Source: Amanita rubescens (lineage: Eukaryota; Basidiomycota; Agaricomycetes; Agaricales; Amanitaceae). From it: a DNA stretch of 64,000 nucleotides. Numbering within the stretch: position 1 is the first letter of the stretch; each line of letters opens with the position of its first letter. A program made the position numbers and the translations under genes. This document shows positions 12,394 to 23,898 of the stretch, piece by piece. A model generated the notes under the pieces. It was not told where the DNA came from. It saw only the letters and a list, made by a program, of their open reading frames with translations, and searched no databases. The stretch is from assembly GCA_015039365.1 (NCBI GenBank), contig WION01000016.1, positions 434,001 to 498,000 on the forward strand. Reading direction: 5' to 3'.

Positions 12394-13388
12394 CTATGTA
12401 GAATCCTGACTAGAGATCCTGACCCCGTATTCCTCATTGTCAGGTTTGTCCTCTTCTTCATTTCCTTTGTTGCCCGTCGATATGTGCAGTAACACGAATG
12501 GCATATTTTTCGCCCCTTTCGAGAACCCAAACGGTGCATGAAAAAATGGGAAAATCGCCTTTTTTTCCATTCGCTTGTCGTCCTCGATGTATTGCCTCCA
12601 TTTCTTCTGGGATCGTTTACACATGAAAGGTGTTCCATCCCAAACTGTCCGGTCCTTCTTCATCTTGCTGGTAATATGCATTTCGATACCTATTCGCATC
12701 CAAACGAGCTCGTTTGCATCTCTGACGGTGGTGTCTGCTTTTCTTAGGTTCTGCTGCAATACTCGATCCGACTCGTCCAACGCCTCCAGCAGAAAAGTTT
12801 TTTCATCTACAAGGTCCGTGAGTTCGCGCCTAACGAATCGTAGGTCTTTCTTTGTTGGAGCCCCAACTTCTGGCGTTTGCTCTCGAGGTGGTGGGAACCT
12901 TGCTTGGGATTGCGACTCGCTCTTTGCGGCATTGCTCGAGAGCCCCGATTGGACTGCATCTGCTATCCTGACATCATTCTCTTTATTGGAATTGTTATCT
13001 ACAAAAGATGTCAATCACTGCAGTTGTGCATTTGGGGTTGTGGGTATTACAATGTGCACTTGGTATGCCAGGCACGAAAGCTCGTGTCTTCTGGTTCAAG
13101 GGAGAATCGTCATCGGGAGATGGTGCCGTAGAACTGCAAGAAGTTAGACCCAGCCGACGTATAGGCTCTTTGGCGTACCGAGGACGCCCCTCTGGGTCTC
13201 TTTGCAAAAGACGACGTATAATATCCTCAGATTTCAGGTTTGCTTTTATGCCCTCTTTCTGTACCCATCAAGATGACTTATGCATGCAGCATTGGAACAT
13301 CGCGATTACCCACCTTGGCGAGGACTTGCAGCTCGCCCCGGCTCAAGGCTTGAAGGGCTGCTCTACTTCGGGGACTGTAAGTACGCAT
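12394..13388 (-). CDS. SAP-like domain protein (left member of divergent pair)
   Basis: Three exons on the minus strand: 13388-13314, 13258-13051 and 12998-12394, total about 295 aa. The first intron falls directly after ...LQVLAK and the next exon opens KEGIKANLKSEDIIRRLLQR. Together these form a helix-extended-helix SAP-like motif (residues about 10-45) expected to bind DNA or chromatin. A Ser/Pro-rich linker follows, then a coiled-coil-like stretch (KKDLRFVRRELTDLVDEKTF) and a basic C-terminus. The gene diverges from a second SAP-like gene beginning at 13861; the two share motif and intron position. Exact function unknown; the SAP call is by pattern only. Confidence 0.7.
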
Positions 13389-13538
13389 GATACCGATTTG
13401 GCTGAATGTGCGGCAGGAAAACCGAAACACGCTTTCATGTGGCCCGCCATGTCTGCGGCTTTCTTTGTTACTAGAACAATGATACACCTCCGCCTCTGGC
13501 TAAGCGCTCTAGAAAAATTCCATTCAACCAGTATACAA

Positions 13539-13646
13539 GGCAAGATGGCCGAGCGGTCTATGGCGTGTGACTCAAGCGAAAGCTTGCCTGTACAGCAGGT
13601 TTCTCATCTCCGAAAGGGGGCGTGGGTTCGAATCCCACTCTTGTCA
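13539..13646 (+). tRNA. tRNA-Leu(CAA) with 24-nt intron
   Basis: Acceptor GGCAAGA pairs with TCTTGTC (one G-U) and the discriminator is A. The D arm is GCC...GGC and the T arm GTGGG-TTCGAAT-CCCAC. A long variable arm (CTCC-GAAA-GGGGG type) marks a class II tRNA. The anticodon loop CTCAAG gives CAA. About 24 nt of intron follow the base after the anticodon; the intron contains CTTG, able to pair with the anticodon as in yeast pre-tRNA-Leu(CAA). The anticodon stem TGTGA/TCTCA has one T-T mismatch. The gene lies between the start codons of two divergent SAP-like genes. Confidence 0.88.
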
Positions 13647-13860
13647 ACATTTTTTGCTGTTCGCGAGAGGCACTTTCCCACGCATAGGACAAAGGCCTCA
13701 ATCGCCACACGGCCACATCCTATAATTGAAGCGGCAATGGGCCTGCTTGACGAGACAAAGGATGTACATCTGGCCTGTTTTATACGTAAACCTTTTTCTA
13801 ATCTCTCTGACCCTCCGACAATATATCTATCCCTATACTTGAGCATTTTCTGCGGTACAA

Positions 13861-15625
13861 ATGGACGCGACATACTTGCGCCAGCTTAGACGTGCTGAAT
13901 TACAAAAAATAGCCAAGGTATGCCGTGTTCGACATCAGTGGCAAGTGTAAACTCAATAAGCACAGGACAATAACGTAAAAGCCAATCTGAAGAGCGAAGT
14001 CATCATAGACGTCCTCTTGGAACGATTTTCCCTATTAAAAAAGTAAATTTGCACCTAGTTTATCCTAAAATACTCCTGATTTCTGAAAGGTCTGAAGTCA
14101 GAGATCGCGCTGCTGCTGGCTTGGAAATCAATGGCGCGCCCGAGGCACTTCCCTACAGCACATCTAGACCCCCCGCCACGGAGCCCGGAAACCAGACCCT
14201 TCCTGATTTTGACAAGGACTCGGAAGCGGACGAATCTGTTGAGGCCGAGCCCGCGCGACGCACTTCCGCTGCGCCATCTGGTGAAACTCACGTCAGATGG
14301 AATGCGGATGCAGCTGTCGAACCTACTCATGATCCTCGTCATGACATCTACTACCCGGACAGTCCTCCGGATTATTCAAAAAGGGAAGATTTACCCGCCG
14401 ACGAAAATCTCGTCAAGGAGACCGTCGAAATGATAGCTGTCATTGACCGAGACAACCAAACGATTATGGAACGGATTATTAAATTACGTGCAGCTGCTGC
14501 AGAGCTTAGGTCTCGCGCAAAGGCTGTCAGAGCGGTAATTCGAGGCGAAGACTTAAATCGAACTCGAATCATGACCTACCTCACCTACTGGCAGCCCATC
14601 AATGACAACTGGTCCTTTCATGAGGTCTGGTCGGGCAAAATCAAAATACGCCATCCTGATGATCTTGCTGGGGTTACTACTAGCGACGAAGAAGATATGG
14701 AGGAAGTGGAAGATGAACAAAACGCGTAAGAAATCCTTTTAGTGGCATACGTGTATCCACAGCTAATACCTTGCACTATAGCGTTGACCCACAACCTAAT
14801 CCTCCGGAGCATGCTGACGAGAATGCTGTTGCTAATCCTGAGAAGTATGTATTAAAACAGTGCCGACAATCCGAGTTATTGACGACTAAGAAGTGGTTTT
14901 GTTAATGAGAATGCGGTGCAGCTATCAAATTCACCTACGAATATGGATCCAGCTATGAGGTACCTTTTTTTTTTACGAAGCTAGCACTCGCGTTGACCAC
15001 TAACAGGGACCTCATGGGTTCATCTAGCATTGTGGTAGGCCAGAAGCGGCTGCGTGAAGATGAAGATATAGTAGAGGACGCTGATTTGGACGATCGCAGA
15101 TACACCCCTCGCCACCGCCGCACTCAAGATCATGAACCCCAAACGCCAGAAAGAGAGAGTAGAACGGTCAAAGCAGAGTTACTCGAGCAGCTTGATCGTC
15201 TTTCTCCGCCACCAACACCAACTCCCGGACGTGCCGATAAGGGCAAGGGAAGAATGACAGCGGAACAAGTTGAAAACCTCGAAATGGAGCGTGCAGTGGA
15301 GCGGGAGCGATTTTTGGAAGAAATTGCTGCAGAAGACCTTTGGCCGGGTCCGGTTGCTCAGCAGCAGGTCAATTTGGGCGAGGTTCGTGAGCAAGGAGCC
15401 TCGACCTCTAAGCAAGGGGTTCAAACCAATCCTAAGCCTCTATGGCTTGACATGGGCGACCCCACTTATGTGCCGGAGCCGTTTGTGGGACTCCCAACCT
15501 CCAACAGTGGTGTTCATCCCCACAATGGCGTACCGCACCTTGGACTGGGCACTTCACCGGCATTTTCATCCGCATCACAGCAACCTCGTCCTACTCGTCG
15601 ATCGACCCGAAAGAGGATGGCATAA
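13861..15625 (+). CDS. SAP-like domain protein (right member of divergent pair)
   Basis: Exons begin at 13861-13917, 13966-14042 and 14090 to about 14710, followed by two very short exons (about 14780-14845 and 14895-14957) and a final exon ending in TAA at 15625. The N-terminus reads RRAELQKIAK | DNNVKANLKSEVIIDVLLER, with an intron at the bar, and matches the motif and intron site of the divergent neighbour. The middle has an acidic region and a helical segment (about 14400-14560) rich in Ala/Arg. The C-terminus is Pro-rich, basic and predicted disordered (ends TRRSTRKRMA). A chromatin or nucleic-acid role is inferred from the SAP-like fold only. Confidence 0.7.
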
Positions 15626-15888
15626 ATGATTTAAATTAGTAGAGAATTTTCTAAAACACAAGTCAACTATTCCAGCTAACAACTCGTATTGTACTACGTC
15701 ATGTAATGAGGTCCAACTCTAGTCTGATCAATGAAAATTAAACAGTGCGAATAAGTTATGTGGTCCTTTACACGTCAAGATTTTGGTACATATTCGTTAA
15801 TGTTTAAAGAATCCGACAATCATTGGCTAGAGGAGAATGTCTGGTCATAAGAGCAGGGTTGGAAGGATGATCACAAGGTAACTCTGAA

Positions 15889-18800
15889 TTAACCTCGATA
15901 CGCGCCTCGTCCCGCCACATTTGGATTGCTCGACTCTGCCGATGGACTCGGTCTATGCCCTTGTTGTGGCATCATTTGTAGATTCGGTGAGTACGATCGT
16001 TGCGGTGAATGGTATTGATATTGAGGATATTGCCGGGATGGGGATGATGAACGAGAGGGAGGATATTGCGGAGGGTACTGTTGGTAAGGCGACTCTGGCC
16101 CCGGAGTTCTTGTTCTTGACATTGGCTCATCGCTATATGTGTAACCTCTCTCCTGTGGTCTATGGACGGGGGCCTCTCGCATCATATACGCGTCAGAAGT
16201 ATTATAAGGCAAAGGAGGTATCGCGGGCAAAAGTGATGTTTGGGACATCGAAGCTCGATAGTAGTCCATTGGATCTTGAGGTCCAATTGGCGAGAGTTCG
16301 ATATCTGGCTGTTTTGGACCATTCGCTAGGTACCTATCGTAACTTTGTAACCCCATGGATCTTAAGGACGCATTATCACCCGCATAGAATCCGCCTTTTG
16401 CGGGATGCGAAATCGAGGAGCCGTCAAGGAATGCCGTAGATGCTATGGATCTTTGGTCCCAGTCCAACTCTCCGCGATCACGCCGGTATAATGCAGGATC
16501 GTACTCGAGATCGGTCTATAGCATTGCAGAGTTAGAGCGTTATCATGCAAAAGGACGATCGAATAACGCACCTGTTCAATGCCTGCAATTTTGATTCCAC
16601 CAGGAACGACCTGGGCTTCCATCTTCTGTCCTCCATACTCATTCAGTTTGGCTTGATCATGGCCAAGCTTGCCTGAATACACTTGACTGAGCAAAGGCAT
16701 CATCTTAGCATGGAGCATCGGCGTGAAGAGTTCGGCATGGAATGCAGGATGGTTGAAGCGCTTTTCAAGACGGTGGCTTTTAGCATCGGCAAGGGCGGAG
16801 TGCACGTGGGCCGCGCGAAGGTCCTCCTCTGAGGGTATGAACCAACGGAACGCAGGCAGGTAAACTCGGTTGATGTATATCTTGTATGCGAAGACGATTA
16901 AAATGGGAGGCAGAGTAGCAAGCCACTGCAAAGAGCTGAACTTGTACTGTAAACCAATCGCTGGAGAAAGGCATAAAAAAGGTGTCCCAAGGATATATTT
17001 TATCTTCGGACTTACTCAAAATCATAAGGGCTTGCATAAGGAGAACCGAAAACAAGAGACGGTTGATGACGACATTCCAAATGCGCTAAAGATTAGAGAT
17101 GAATATACGTTCTTTGCGTGAGGTATATTACATACGCCACCAGATTCGACTTTCGAGACGAACACAAACATCAATTGGTATTTGTATACCCAGGAACTAA
17201 CCCAGAAGACGATGGCAGCAGCAAGTACGACGAGAGGCGCAAGGGGTGCAAACACCAGCCCGACGGCAGCCATGAAAAGCTATACCTCTTTAGCACTTTT
17301 TTCAAAGCACGAATGAAAATTACTCACAAGGTAGCCACTGATTAAATGTCATTTGGTCAGGATGGAATAGCTAGCAAACGGAATACCACTCACTAATACA
17401 CAGCGTATTGGAAATCCGGAGGTTGCGTCCATTCTCGAATGTCACGAGGTGTTCTCCCTAATACACTATGGTAACTTGAGTATCGCGTGTTTTTCACTTT
17501 GTACCAACGACGTACTGTGTCTTGAATGACGTCCATACCAAGTTGAGAATTTGAGCCAAATCAAAAACGGCAAGAAAACCTCGTAATCTATGAAGAGTTA
17601 ATATGACATCCACGCTCTTTGATAGTCAACAGCTCACGGGAAGAAAGTTAACCAATAGGACGACTGATTGACATAAGTGCTATTGATCATGGCCGGAAGG
17701 GCTAGCGGAAGCGCATTGGAAAATTGACAACAAACACGAACGCTCAACTCACTGTGTAAGTTGCTGATAATTTCAGACAAACTGGCTTTCCGACCAATTT
17801 GCTGTACAATCTCCTTCACAGAATCTTTGCCATAATTAGATATCAGATGTGGGTGTCAGAAATAACAATACTTACTGAAAATTACTCCAATCAGGGTGAA
17901 GATTATAAGCTGACTGATAATCAGGAATGCATAATAACGTGCGATGACAGCACGATCCAATTTTGAATGAGAAGTTGCGCCCATGTACTACGAGAGTCAA
18001 ATACGATAACCGTGCGTTGAATAGCTGCTTACCTTGGTCAACCAGCGCATGATAATTGGAAGGAAGAATCCAAAAATGCCCGAGACAGCCGGTGGCAAAA
18101 CACCAGATACGATAGCAAATGTAACGGGTGAAGACACAGACCATTCGTTGATGAATGGGACGTATACCGTCAACTGCGTCTTGTAAGTAAAGTGTCGCGA
18201 AAAGTCTAATAAGCCACTTACAGAACTCAAGTTGGCCAGGACTGAAATGACAAAAAGAGGCACAGTATTGAAGAAACAGACAAGCGCTAGGAACCAGAAG
18301 CCAATTGTCTTCTTGCGAGCTAATTCCATATCAGACTTGCTCATGTTTTCCCAAATCTGTGCCAGATCCCTAAGCTATCGCCAGTGTCTGGATTAATTAA
18401 TAACGCACAATATCTTTGGGGTTAGGAGCGAGTTGAATTGTTGTACCCTTCGGGTGTTTATTGCTGAGCAACTTGGCCACTATATGCGCATAAGGTACAG
18501 CAGCCATACTGGCAAAGCCGTAATTTTCAGGTTTTCGAGTATCAAACTGAGCCCGGTATTCCTCGATGGCGGCATCAGTGCGCTTTAGTTTATTACTTTG
18601 GTCCCAAAAAAAAGTGAATAGGACTTTTTGGCCACATAGGGGCGTGCACTTACGTATAAAAGTCAATGGCATCTATTTTGGTACCTCCACATCCCATAAA
18701 TCCACCTGTTCTAATCGTCGGTCGTTTTTTGCCAAGCTTTCCTCCTTTGAGGTAGCGGACCAAGACTTGCTCAAACTGTCTCACTGTCTCGTTGTGGTAC

Positions 18801-19647
18801 TCGATCAGCTCTGGGAGCCTTCCGACCTTCCTTCCTATATGGACGCTTGTCGTTGGGTAGGGCACCTTCACAGATTCAAAAATTGCCCTAAGTCCTTCGT
18901 CACTCTGGTTTTTCTTCGGGACATGTAGCACAGCCAAAGTCCGTGCATAGAATGACTGGAGGTATTCGGGGGATCGGAACCAAGTTCGCCGAAGTTTGAT
19001 CATCTCCCTCCAATGTACGTCGACGCAGTATACGATCAAGAATGACATGAGGTAGGTGACGACGACATGTGCATACAGCCAAGCACCTCCGACGTCGCGA
19101 ATTGTCATGATGCTGAGTATATCGCGCTGTGATTTGCTGACGTTACGTAAATTGTAGGTGATATCGATGGGAATGAGGACGGCGCATGCAAGAAGGGCAA
19201 TTCCAGTAAAGAGCCAGCGCAGCAAGCGGAGGAAACGAAGAAAGGTGACGGCGTCCAGGCCGACCTTGTCCAGCAATTCTGGCTCTTTTGTGTGGATAAG
19301 GGGCGGGAGCCAACCGAAAACCGAATCGGAAGTTCGGGGCGGAGCCTTGTTACCGACGTGGTATTTAACTTTTGGCTCGTAGATGATCTGGACAAATGTA
19401 AGCGGGCTCCATGAGGGGAAGGCATCGTCGAGGACATCCACTAACCTTGTTTTTTGGCCTGAGGACATTGAATACCACGATCGTGACAACCTGATTGTTG
19501 ATGAGAGTGGAGCTATGGCGCTTAACTGAATTGAAGACTTACGGATACGATACTCATAAGTAACACTTGGGCACCGACCGCTGCGGGCGCCAGCGTCCGC
19601 GAACTATCGCTGAAAACGTTGCCCGCAGCTTGGTTTAGACCGGACAT
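15889..19647 (-). CDS. CSC1/OSCA-like calcium-permeable channel (DUF221 family)
   Basis: A long multi-exon minus-strand gene starting MSGLNQAAGNVFSD at 19647 and ending in TAA at 15889-15891. The N-terminal region has the extracellular/TM1 segment, the loop with YEPKVKYHVGNKAPP, and TM pairs around 19050-19260 (LLRWLFTGIALLACAVLIPI and VVVTYLMSFLIVYCVDVHW). The cytosolic PHM7-type domain follows (YARTLAVLHVPKK), then a multi-TM core at about 16400-18350. The C-terminal tail (15889-16467) is Ser/Pro/Tyr-rich and disordered. Members are osmosensitive or mechanosensitive cation channels or lipid scramblase relatives of the plasma membrane. Exons in the TM core are short and I did not resolve every boundary. 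Confidence 0.85.
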
Positions 19648-19863
19648 GATGAAAGAAAAAAAGAAAAAGAGACAATCGATCAGCAATTGACTCTGCACGG
19701 AAGAAAAGTGATAGCGAGTGTGGGCTGTGAGGGCAAGGACCGCTGAGGTAAGGGGAGGCCGAGAAAAAAGAGTGGTGTGCGGGCTGAGCGAGCTGGTGGT
19801 AGCTAGTAGCAAAAGAAGCACGCGGAGGTGCTGGCAGTACTTACACTCTATTGTACTTCGGTT

Positions 19864-20943
19864 CTATTGTACATCACTAAGTAGTCTATTTAGCACCCGC
19901 ACAACCTGCGCTATTCCTTCTCGAACATTTCCTCGCTCCACTTCTGCCACTAACTTCATAATCCGACCCTCAAATTTATCCGGATGAAACCGCAACATTG
20001 CCTCGCGCAACTTGTCCTTTTTCTCCTTTGCATCATTCGTCGCCATCTTTTCCGTCCCGATAGGAACGGGAACCCGAGATGACAACAAAAATGTGCTAAT
20101 ACCATCCTCAGTGAGATCATCTATACAGATCCTCCCCGTCTTGTACGCATTTGGAATGGGCCAAGGAATATCGACAAACTTGAGCCATCCCTCGTGAGAA
20201 CGGTCTCCATCGGAGAGCAACGTTTTCCATTTTTGGTCGTACAGTTGCCTTGCCGATACCCACTGTTCCTGCCTCTTCTTTTCACGTTCCTTCGCAGCTG
20301 CTTGTTCTAGTCGTGCCATGTCCTCCTTTTCCTTCTTAATCTGAGCCACGCGAGTAGCATGAGCTGCTTTTCTGCGCTGTTGCTCAGCGTACTCCTCAGC
20401 ATGCTTTAATCTAGTGTAATATTACTTTAGTAATCAAACACTCATCGAATCACTGACTCCGTACCTGTGCATTCCCATTCGTATCCATTCGGTGTATTCC
20501 TCATCCTCCATGTAACGAGGATCAAGACACGATGCCATGTCAATATCAGGCGTCTCAAAGGCATAGTCCCCTATCTTCGAGCTACCGCCACGCCTCCACC
20601 GACCAGGTACATGGGTGTGATCGTTGAGTCGAGCCTCGAGTGTGTCAAGTCGGTCGTCAATCTCCATCTCTTCGAACATTCTTTGGCGGAACTCTCGTTC
20701 TTCGACTTCCGCCTGCATGGTATCGTGTTTGTGAGACTTCCGGCTGGATGGACCTGGCTCATCCTCGTCAGATGATGCCCATTTCCTGGAAGGCTCCTCT
20801 GTCGTTTCTACGCGACGGCGTTTGCTAGTCGAAGAGCTTGCATCTGCATTGCGTCTCTTCCTCCGTTCTTCCTTCTTTTCTTTTTTTCGCAATCGTCGGG
20901 CAACGTCTTCAGTAGGAGTGCTTTTCAAATGGAGCTTGGGCAT
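19864..20943 (-). CDS. NFKBIL1-like J-domain-related protein
   Basis: Two exons, 20943-20465 and 20410-19864, with a 54-nt intron; 341 aa. The N-terminal third is highly basic with a nuclear-localisation look (RRLRKKEKKEERRKRR). The middle is acidic, then comes a long charged helix (KKEKEDMARLEQAAAKERE). The C-terminal domain has WPIPNAYKTGRICIDDLTEDG and LRFHPDKFEGRIMKLVAEVE, a degenerate J-domain with HPDKF where HPD is expected. This layout is that of fungal homologues of NF-kappa-B inhibitor-like protein 1, which in animals is linked to mRNA processing. Function here is inferred. Confidence 0.72.
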
Positions 20944-21128
20944 AGTGGTGACGCAACAAACAGGGATGATCCAGCTAGCTAACTAGCACATTGAACTGGC
21001 TTAAGCAGATCTGGAAAGATTTCGATCTGCTGCCGATAATAGGCCAATGAGTGATGCGACGTTTGAATAAACCCCAACCCTAGGCCGAGTCTACGAAAAT
21101 TTAGGTTTTGGCGTGACAGCTTCAAGTT

Positions 21129-22645
21129 ATGCTACGTTCACGAGCTGCTCATTCTATCGTTTCCGTCTCACGGCACAGCAGACGCACTAACACACAATGG
21201 AAGCGGTCCAACAGTTACGAAGCTGCGCGAACCGAAGACACGAACGACGAGTCTGAACACCATTTGCTCGCGAGACTCGTATATCGCAATGAAGAATCTG
21301 CTCTGATCCGCAGTGTGGAATTTCCTGAATCCATGAGGGATGTACTAGCCATAGTACGCGCGGTGGAAGAAAAATATGGTTCAATCAAGGAATTCAAATG
21401 CTTTCGAGTATGCTTAATTCAGACAATCTCATTTGCGCTCTTACCAATTGCTTTAGGACGCGGAGGTTTCGACGAACTATCAGGCAATTATTAGAGTCAC
21501 ATTCCGTCATCGACAGTCACCCACGCGCTTACCTGACAAGGAGGAGCTTCGCATAACCTTACCTCCCGCTTTACCTTGCGACCAGCCAGGCGGAATAGGT
21601 TTGGCCGACTTGGAAGGATACCTTGAAGCGTCAGAAAACCCCATTACTGCATCCTCCAATGCCCCCTCAGCTCCAAAACTCGAAGGTGTCATGACCAACG
21701 TATTCGAGGAGTCAGAGAAAGACGCGGCAGGCAAAAGTGTGGGGCGTGTATTAACATGCACCATCCAGCCCACCAGTGCGTCAATGCCATGAATGCAGCG
21801 ATAAATACTAATATTTCCGTGGAGATTTCTCATTCTATACACCCAGTCACAGCACATTTTTTTGGCTGGCTCGGACAGAAAGAGAAGCCGTCGCGCGACA
21901 GTTACTCAACTGGGGAGGCTTTCACGAGTTCCCTCCCCTTGAAAAGAATCGTCCTCTTCCAGAAGAGGATTTCTTCAGGGATTCAAAGATCGAACATTTT
22001 CGCATGCGTCATTGCCTACGACGTTCCAGTCAACAAAGCGGAGTGCCAAATCCGTATGAATATTCGCCAAAGGAGTCGTCCAAACCAGAGTGGGAGCCTT
22101 TATCAGAGCCGATGCCTGCAGTAGCGGAATTTAATCCTTTAGCTCCGTTTCGGGAGGAAAAGCAGAAGGTGGAGCAGGCACCTAGTGATCCAACGATATC
22201 TTCTGCCAATTCTACAGAGGCTACGTCAATACCCAATGTTATGCCACTCGCAAAGGGTACTAAAAGCCCACTTCCTACAGCATCTGCATCCACCACATCC
22301 ACTTCACAGATTGATAAAAAAGAACTTGCAGCGCAGCTAAGCGTAGCACGTTTGTTAGCACAGCAGGTGACGCAAGAACTAGCAAACAAGCATGCAAAAC
22401 AAAAACAAACCCCAAAGGTAGAAGAGGCTCCGAGTGTGTCCAAGGAAGATTCCCTATTTGAGGAACCAGCTCACACCAGAGAAAAGTACTCGAGTATCGA
22501 CGCAAAAGCGAATCTGCCATTAGAGCAGGATACCGCCGAGAGCACGAAGGTACCCGAAAGCAAACCCACAGAGCAACAGACGGATGAGTCTCAGAATGGA
22601 GGTGTGCTTAAGAAACTCAAGGGCGCGTGGGGCAGTTTATTCTGA
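21129..22645 (+). CDS. Predicted mitochondrial protein of unknown function
   Basis: Start at 21129. Exon 1 ends at about 21409, exon 2 runs about 21459-21771, and the final exon from about 21877 to the stop at 22645. The N-terminus (MLRSRAAHSIVSVSRHSRRT) is Arg/Ser-rich without acidic residues, a mitochondrial presequence pattern. A folded-looking domain follows (ALIRSVEFPESMRDVLAIV; EELRITLPPALPCDQPGG), then an acidic, Ala/Lys-rich C-terminal half likely to be helical. The second intron is longer than usual (about 105 nt). I do not recognise the family. The gene diverges from the NFKBIL1-like gene across a 185-bp shared promoter region. Confidence 0.65.
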
Positions 22646-22856
22646 ATATGAGGGAAATATATAGATTATACATAGCGTCGTGTAATATGCCATTGCCAGC
22701 TCATTGCGTATGGTAAAACGGTTGTTTTGGATTGCTTGGTCTGCAAGGCAATGGGCCTCGGACCAAATCGTTCACAATACTCACAAGCAAAGTGAAGGCC
22801 TCTACGCACAAGGTATTCTCAACGGCGCCGGGCGACGACATCAAGACAATCAAAAA

Positions 22857-23607
22857 ATGGGCTCAACAAGGTGAGGAATGAACTGCGATTGTGAAACTTA
22901 TGCTTTGTCGAAGAAGAATTGGCGCTTTCCGCATTCAATTCAGATGGATGGGTCAGATGAGGCTTGGATGCTCTTTGTGATGTGGCCTTCAGCAAGTTGC
23001 ACGACTGCTTGCCCAGCTGATAGGACCAAATTACGCCTGCCTTATGATCACACTTCCCCCTCCTATCATGGCCTTGACATGAGCATATTCTGACCCGTGT
23101 TAATCACCAGACTTTACTGCAAGGGCCGCGTCTTGGGCCACAAGCGTGCAAAACGCAACTCAACTCCCAACACCTCACTACTTCAAATCGAAGGTGTATC
23201 GACGAAAGAAGATGCTCAATTCTACCTTGGAAAGGTACGCTACATTCAAAAAAAAACAAGCGAAAATGGTCGTTGACTTTATCTCTTTGAACCCAGCGCG
23301 TTGCCTACGTCTACAAGGCTAAGCGGGAAGTCCAGGGTTCAAAGGTGCGGGTGATCTGGGGGTGAGTCAAGTTACACTACGTCCTTTCTTTTTGGTTTCG
23401 CTGACGCAAGATTACCCGAACTTTCTACAGCCGCATAACTAGACCACACGGTTCATCGGGCGTCGTAAGATCAAAATTCCGTCACAACCTCCCCCCTCGC
23501 GCATTCGGTGCAGCTGTCCGTGTGGTGAGTTACGCTTTTACGACCAACGAGGGCGAAGGAAAATCTAATTTGTGCATGCATAGATGCTCTACCCATCGAA
23601 CATTTAA
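22857..23607 (+). CDS. RPL33: 60S ribosomal protein eL33 (L35a family)
   Basis: Five exons: 22857-22870, 23111-23234, 23297-23361, 23431-23524 and 23584-23607, all phase-consistent, giving 106 aa, the normal size. Recognisable segments are RLYCKGRVLGHKR, LLQIEGVSTKEDAQFYLGK, RVAYVYKAKREVQGSKVRV, THE-equivalent GRITRPHGSSGVVRSKFRHN and the invariant C-terminus MLYPSNI. The first exon carries only MGSTR. The first intron is about 240 nt, four times longer than its neighbours, a layout often seen in ribosomal-protein genes that host regulatory or snoRNA sequence. It functions in the large cytosolic ribosomal subunit. Confidence 0.95.
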
Positions 23608-23898
23608 GTTTTTTTTCTGTGTGCGTCATGGCGTCTGTATACATCTTATTGCGAGCACAACAATATGACCATGTTGCATGTTTCAACTGTGAGAGCATGA
23701 ATTTTGATACCACCCATCCGTGCGAGAGGCTGCAAGTTTGAGATTAAATTGAAAAAGTGTTAATAACTCTGCGATTGTCTATAAGGACCTCCAGAGTAAT
23801 GAATTTATGCCATTTCTAAAAATAATACCGGTTATCCCGCATCACTGACCGGAAGTAAAACCCGGAACTTATTCCGTTGGATCCGTCCTACATTCACC

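Noticed and set aside
13008..13889. Plus-strand frame of 293 codons across the tRNA-Leu gene
   Set aside because: It runs antisense through a well-supported SAP-like gene and through a tRNA, so it is not plausible as protein.
15921..16439. Plus-strand 172-codon frame
   Set aside because: Antisense to the disordered C-terminal tail of the CSC1-like gene.
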